This document shows, one piece after another, positions 14,034-16,868 of a stretch of 16,868 nucleotides of DNA. Positions within the stretch are counted from its first letter, which is position 1. Each line of letters starts with the position of its first letter. The DNA lies in assembly GCA_017460265.1 (NCBI GenBank), contig JAFUBJ010000268.1:1-16868 (forward strand), given 5' to 3'. This DNA comes from Atopobiaceae bacterium. Lineage in GTDB: Bacteria; Actinomycetota; Coriobacteriia; Coriobacteriales; Atopobiaceae. A model generated the notes under the pieces. That model ran no database searches. It had not been told where the DNA came from and saw nothing but the letters and a program-made list of their open reading frames with translations. Made by a program: the position numbers and the translations under genes.

Positions 14034-15620
14034 TCAGTCGAGCGTGATGAGGTCCGAGTCCTCGTAGGCACTCGCCCTCTGAGGCTCCTCTATGTCTGTC
14101 GCGAGCCCGTGGGCCATGGTGACGGCCACGAGCGGCGAGATGTCCTCTATCGACTTCTTGCGGTCCCACGCCCAGGCGCCGTCGCCCATGGGGCGGGTCA
14201 CCGCGACGTTGGCGGCGAGGTCCAGAACGGGCTGGGGCCGATGGATGATCGGCGTGGCTGCCGCCTCGCCGTCGTCGTCGGACGCGGGGTCGAGCGCCGC
14301 GACGGCATCCCAGAGCCTGCCGCACCACGCGCCGAGCGAGCGCCCGACGCAGCGGGTGACCTCGACGCCGTCGACAGCCTCGAGGAAGTCGGCGAGCGCC
14401 GAGACGGGCGCGCCGTTGCCCTGGAGGGCGACGCGCATCCTTCCGCCGTAGCGCTCCACGCGCTCGCGGAACCAGTCCACGACCCACTTGATGCCTCGGC
14501 CCCTCGCCACGAGCTCCACGTGCAGGTCGCGGGCCGGCGTGAGGCCGCACACCGCCACGTATGCCGTCGAGCGGTCGTAGCTCGCGTCCACGCCGAACCA
14601 CAACGGGGAGTCTGGCGCGACCTCGCTCGTGGGATCGATGCCCGCCTCCCACGCACCGCGCGGAAACGGCGGCTCGGTGGTGGCGGTGACCCATTGGCAG
14701 AGGTCCTCGACTCGGAACTCGTCCTCGGGGTCGCTCGCGCAGTCGGTCGCTATGGTCGACTCGTCCAGGAACCCGTAGCCCATGGACGGGTTCGCCTGGG
14801 CCCACGCGTCGCGGTCCCACTTGTCGCAGTTGGGCGGCGCGCTCCACTCGAATATGGCGATGGAGCTCATGGCGTCCATGACCTCGTCGGACATCTCCTC
14901 GTCCGGCTCCACGGAGAGGCCGTCGGCCTCGGCGCAGATGCCGTCGGGGTCGCCGATGGCGCGATGGGCCTGCAAGCGCAGGTGTCGCAGCACGACTGAC
15001 GTTCCGTCGCCCGCGTTGCTCATGCACCAGACGAGGCCGGAGCGGACCGCCTTGGTCGTCTTGCTGGCGGCGCTCCACGCCTGGAAGGACTGGTGCTCGC
15101 GCAGCTCGTCCAGAAGCACGAGGTTGGAGGTCTTGCCGCGCGTGTTCTTGCGGTTGGGCGTGGCCACCTTGTATCGCCGGTAGCCCTCGAGGCGCAGCTC
15201 CTTGCTGCCCTTGCCCTGGAAGATGCGCTCTATCTCCCCCGACAACTCCGCGTGGTCCTGGGCCTTGTTGACGGCGCCCTCCCAGACCTCCTCTGCCTGG
15301 CTGAGGTCCTGCGCGGTGCCGAGTATGAGCGAGGCCCCGAGGACGTAGAGGAAGAAGAGGGCGAGCACCATGCCCATGACCGACTTGCCGTTCTGTCGGG
15401 CAACGAGCACGATCACGATGCGGAAGCGGAGCGTCCACTCCCCATCGAAGTCGCCGACGATCTCGAGGCCGTGGACGAAGAGCCACCTCTCCCACGGCAG
15501 CAGGTCGATGTCGAGGTAGCTGCCCGCGAAGTCGATGACGTCGTAGCCGAGCGTGGTCTCGGGCGTCAGCTCGCGCAGCGGCGGCGTCCAGACCCTGGGC
15601 ACCTCGCAGCCGCGTCTCAC
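14034..15620 (-). CDS. terL: Large terminase subunit, ATPase-nuclease (528 aa)
   Basis: GTG at 15620 overlaps the small terminase stop as GTGA, so translation is probably coupled; no strong ribosome-binding site is seen. The N-terminal ATPase has 'VARQNGKS' (73-80) as Walker A and 'NLVLLDELREH' (166-176) as Walker B with catalytic Glu172. The motor's coupling motif fits 'SNAGD' at about 201-205. The C-terminal RNase H-like nuclease starts with 'WFGVDASYDRSTAYVAV', where Asp345 is the first metal ligand, and ends with 'WDRKKSIEDISPLVAVTMAHG', which holds Asp486 and Asp493. Length is typical. It cuts concatemeric phage DNA and pumps it through the portal encoded next in the operon. Confidence 0.96.
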   Translation of the reverse strand: MRRGCEVPRVWTPPLRELTPETTLGYDVIDFAGSYLDIDLLPWERWLFVHGLEIVGDFDGEWTLRFRIVIVLVARQNGKSVMGMVLALFFLYVLGASLILGTAQDLSQAEEVWEGAVNKAQDHAELSGEIERIFQGKGSKELRLEGYRRYKVATPNRKNTRGKTSNLVLLDELREHQSFQAWSAASKTTKAVRSGLVWCMSNAGDGTSVVLRHLRLQAHRAIGDPDGICAEADGLSVEPDEEMSDEVMDAMSSIAIFEWSAPPNCDKWDRDAWAQANPSMGYGFLDESTIATDCASDPEDEFRVEDLCQWVTATTEPPFPRGAWEAGIDPTSEVAPDSPLWFGVDASYDRSTAYVAVCGLTPARDLHVELVARGRGIKWVVDWFRERVERYGGRMRVALQGNGAPVSALADFLEAVDGVEVTRCVGRSLGAWCGRLWDAVAALDPASDDDGEAAATPIIHRPQPVLDLAANVAVTRPMGDGAWAWDRKKSIEDISPLVAVTMAHGLATDIEEPQRASAYEDSDLITLD

Positions 15621-15922
15621 TCGGACTTGCCGCTCTGCTTGAACTTGCCGCGCAGGTCGCCGAGCGTGCCCCTCTTGGCCGGCTCCTTCGGCTGCTCGCC
15701 CTTCTCGGGCAGCAGGCCGAGCGCGTCGCAGTACGAGAGGAACGACGCCGGGGTCGCGTAGCGCATCGCCGGAGTGCCGTTGGGACCGCTCCCGTCGAGG
15801 AAGTCGGCCATGTGCCGCAGCATCGCTATCGGCGCCGCATGCCTCTCGAGGTCGAGGGCCCCGCCTTCTGACGCCGCCTTGATTGACCTCTCGACGGCAT
15901 CCCTCATGGGTGTGTCGGCCAT
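15617..15922 (-). CDS. terS: Small terminase subunit, actinophage type (101 aa)
   Basis: ATG at 15922 follows GAGGAGGTGGAGG; the frame is open to about 16249 but that part overlaps the HNH gene and has no signal. The protein has 'MRDAVERSIKAAS' then a helix 'HAAPIAMLRHMADFLDG' and a Pro-poor middle 'RYATPASFLSYCDALGLLP', and a basic, low-complexity tail. This is the pattern of small actinophage TerS proteins that bind the packaging start site and recruit TerL. The C-terminal Lys/Gly-rich tail probably contacts TerL. The call rests strongly on adjacency to terL and HNH genes. Confidence 0.8.
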   Translation of the reverse strand: MADTPMRDAVERSIKAASEGGALDLERHAAPIAMLRHMADFLDGSGPNGTPAMRYATPASFLSYCDALGLLPEKGEQPKEPAKRGTLGDLRGKFKQSGKSE

Positions 15923-16098
15923 GCCTCCACCTCCTCGGTGTGCTGGGAAAAAACGAAGCTGCCGGAATGGGGAATTATTGCGTTCGGCGGCCACCATCGG
16001 CCGACCGGGCCGCCCAAGATTCCGACACCCCCACCCCTCTGGGCCCGATCGGGCTGGCGGGATGCGCCTTCGCCGCGCACCTTGGCGCGAAGCGAGGC
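15923..16098 (-). other. Intergenic gap between HNH and small terminase genes; candidate packaging-site region
   Basis: This 176-base gap is the second longest in the window. On the minus strand it has a G-rich run (GGGGTGGGGG near 16030), the dyad GCCC GATC GGGC (near 16045) and an AT-rich patch near 15950-15980. AATAAT at 15974-15979 could be a -10 (five of six consensus bases), but no -35 is found. In HNH-carrying cos phages the cohesive-end site often lies next to the HNH or TerS gene, so cos could be here or in the gap before HNH. I can show no cut site. Confidence 0.3.
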
Positions 16099-16398
16099 TC
16101 ACCAGGCGCGGGACGGGGTGCCCATCTCGTTTACGCCAGCCCTCGTTCCGCGCGAAGAGTTGCAGTGGAAGTGGGCGGCGACAATGTTCGTCGGCTCGAG
16201 CGCCAGCTGCGGGTAGAGGGACCGGGGCTTCACGTGCTCCGGCGACCACGCCATCACGTCGCCCCCGCGGGTGTACGGCCCGAGCGAGTAGTCGATCGGG
16301 TCAGGGCACCACCTGCACGGTGCGTTCGCCTTGCGGTCCCGCTCGAAGAGCTGGAGCCGGAGCCTGCGCCCCTGGGCGCTGTTCCACAGATCGGCCAT
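16099..16398 (-). CDS. HNH endonuclease (99 aa)
   Basis: I took ATG at 16398 because GGGAGG lies five bases upstream; an open stretch to 16512 is low-complexity and lacks such a site. A Cys pair 'CRWC' (28-31) is followed by 'AWSPEHVKPRS' with Glu54-His55 as the HNH first-strand pair, and by 'PTNIVAAHFHCNSSRG' with Asn71, His78, Cys79 and Asn80. Glu replaces the more usual Asp or His before the active His. The second zinc-binding pair is reduced to one Cys. Such HNH proteins beside terminases aid DNA cleavage at packaging in HK97-like phages. The placement directly ahead of terS fits this. Confidence 0.88.
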   Translation of the reverse strand: MADLWNSAQGRRLRLQLFERDRKANAPCRWCPDPIDYSLGPYTRGGDVMAWSPEHVKPRSLYPQLALEPTNIVAAHFHCNSSRGTRAGVNEMGTPSRAW

Positions 16399-16473
16399 CG
16401 CGTCCTCCCGAAGGTTCGGTGCCGCCGACGGCCCAGCCATGCGTGACGCCAGCGGCGGCACGGGGCGAGCGTG

Positions 16474-16493
16474 CCGGCCTGGGACCAGGCCGG
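16474..16493. repeat. 20-bp near-palindrome, 9-bp arms
   Basis: CCGGCCTGG (16474-16482) and CCAGGCCGG (16485-16493) are perfect inverted arms with GA between them. There is no T-run on either side, so it is not a terminator. Possible roles are an operator, a TerS or HNH recognition site near the packaging start, or a leader hairpin in late mRNA. Confidence 0.65.
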
Positions 16494-16576
16494 GGGACGC
16501 CTTCTCGGGCAACGGGGTGGGCGGTCACGGACGGCCCCTCCCCCATCCGCCGACGGACCCCCCCGTCCCCGGCAAC

Positions 16577-16603
16577 AAAAAGGCCCCCGCTCGCGCGAGG
16601 GCC
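16577..16603 (-). terminator. Intrinsic terminator after the regulator gene
   Basis: On the minus strand GGCCCTC (16603-16597) pairs with GGGGGCC (16588-16582), giving seven pairs including one U-G, with an eight-base loop and a TTTTTG tail. It ends transcription from the regulator gene and from any promoter near 16620. Late genes would need a promoter further down or antitermination here. Confidence 0.85.
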
Positions 16604-16619
16604 GATGTCTTGCACCTTA

Positions 16620-16628
16620 GTCATACCA
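16620..16628 (-). promoter_or_regulatory. Possible extended -10 promoter element
   Basis: TGGTATGAC on the minus strand fits an extended -10 (TGn plus TATGAC, four of six consensus bases). The sequence 17 bases upstream (TGGCAC) is a poor -35. A direct repeat AGCTAGA-CCC-AGCTAGA (16665-16649) is centred about 44 bases before the expected start, a usual place for an activator to compensate for a weak -35. Transcription would meet the terminator at 16577-16603 almost at once. Confidence 0.35.
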
Positions 16629-16648
16629 TTGTCGGCGACACTGTGCCA

Positions 16649-16665
16649 TCTAGCTGGGTCTAGCT
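16649..16665 (-). repeat. 7-bp direct repeat with 10-bp period
   Basis: AGCTAGA occurs twice, separated by CCC, so the copies fall on the same DNA face. It begins ten bases after the stop of the helix-turn-helix regulator gene. It could be the binding site for that regulator; two copies of a 7-mer may also be chance. Confidence 0.45.
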
Positions 16666-16674
16666 CTGAAACGG

Positions 16675-16868
16675 CTATTCCTCGGCGCGGCCCGTGCCAG
16701 CCATCACGGCGAGCAGCCCCCACCCGTCGCATGTATCGAGCGCGACCTGGGCCTGCTGCCAGACGTACTGCTCCGAGTAGCCGAGCATGTCTCCGATCTG
16801 GGCCCAGGTCATGCCGCCGAGGTAGTGGTGGAAGATGGCGTCCGCGCGCCAGCTCACGAGCGCCCAGA
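16675..16868 (-). CDS. Sigma region 4-like helix-turn-helix late regulator (3' part, runs off the window)
   Basis: The frame is open to the window edge, so the GTG at 16857 is probably an internal Val codon and the true start lies outside. The visible part, 'ALVSWRADAIFHHYLGG' then 'TWAQIGDMLGYSEQYVWQQAQVAL', matches the helix-turn-helix C-terminus of ArpU/RinA/DUF1492-like phage regulators, which resemble sigma-70 region 4 and activate late genes in several phages. A family member placed just before HNH-terS-terL is common. The TAG at 16675 is followed by the direct repeat and terminator described separately. The exact subfamily cannot be told from about 64 residues. Confidence 0.75.
   Translation of the reverse strand, partial: WALVSWRADAIFHHYLGGMTWAQIGDMLGYSEQYVWQQAQVALDTCDGWGLLAVMAGTGRAEE

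Larger units (their letters stand above)
16399..16674 (-). other. Regulatory gap between regulator and HNH gene
   Basis: The 276 bases between the regulator stop and the HNH start hold, in reading order, a 7-bp direct repeat (16649-16665), a possible extended -10 (16620-16628), an intrinsic terminator (16577-16603), a G-rich stretch and a 20-bp inverted repeat (16474-16493). I see no gene in it. This is the likely late promoter and attenuation region, and a possible cos location. Confidence 0.5.

Noticed and set aside
15923..16249. Upstream extension of the small terminase gene
   Set aside because: The extra codons are Arg/Pro/Gly-rich, overlap the HNH gene and lack a ribosome-binding site, while ATG at 15922 has a strong one.
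16520..16575. G-quadruplex in the G-rich minus strand
   Set aside because: There are four G-tracts, but one loop is about 13 bases, longer than the usual limit; in DNA this GC-rich it is weak evidence.
16643..16648. TGGCAC as the -24 element of a sigma-54 promoter
   Set aside because: The matching -12 position reads CGCC instead of TTGC, and sigma-54 is not expected in this kind of host.
1..16868. CRISPR array, tRNA genes, insertion sequences or attachment sites
   Set aside because: I saw no spaced repeat array, no cloverleaf with a T-loop motif, no transposase and no integrase-associated repeat by reading both strands.

Overview
This is the late (packaging, head and tail) module of a siphovirus-type temperate phage or prophage. 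Every gene I accept lies on the minus strand, so the operon reads from high to low coordinates. The DNA is very GC-rich and most starts carry strong AGGAGG-type ribosome-binding sites. HK97-type head proteins, actinophage-like TerS, adaptor and neck proteins and a DUF6275 protein together suggest a high-GC actinobacterial host. Coriobacteriia (Eggerthella, Collinsella or Olsenella relatives) is my best guess, but it rests on family resemblance only. No integrase, lysis or lysogeny genes are visible.

Layout in order of transcription: (1) 16868-16399 holds the 3' end of a small helix-turn-helix, sigma region 4-like regulator. It is followed by a regulatory strip with a direct repeat, a possible extended -10 promoter, an intrinsic terminator and a 20-bp inverted repeat. 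(2) 16398-14034 is the packaging block: HNH endonuclease, small terminase, large terminase. (3) 14005-11237 is one 922-aa gene that fuses portal, MuF minor head protein and a C-terminal PD-(D/E)xK nuclease-like toxin domain. (4) 11240-10839 holds a short plus-strand promoter/hairpin/terminator unit overlapping the end of the toxin codons, a DUF6275 gene and a minus-strand terminator on each side of it. (5) 10838-8930 is the prohead protease and the major capsid protein with an N-terminal delta (scaffold) domain. (6) 8851-7091 is the connector block: a 57-aa protein, head-tail adaptor, head closure protein, neck protein and tail terminator. (7) 7078-5678 is the major tail protein and the two tail assembly chaperone frames joined by a probable -1 ribosomal frameshift at GGGGGAA. 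(8) 5673-1 is the tape measure protein, a 929-aa distal tail protein and the first 11 codons of the next tail gene.

The genes are tightly packed, with stop/start overlaps such as GTGA, ATGA and ATGCCTAA, so most of the block is probably translated from one long late mRNA. Intrinsic terminators inside that mRNA suggest that late transcription either relies on antitermination or uses terminators to set gene dosage. The most notable content is the portal-MuF-toxin fusion. Its toxin tip is clearly less GC-rich than the rest of the gene, and an apparent antisense hairpin RNA unit sits on its last codons.
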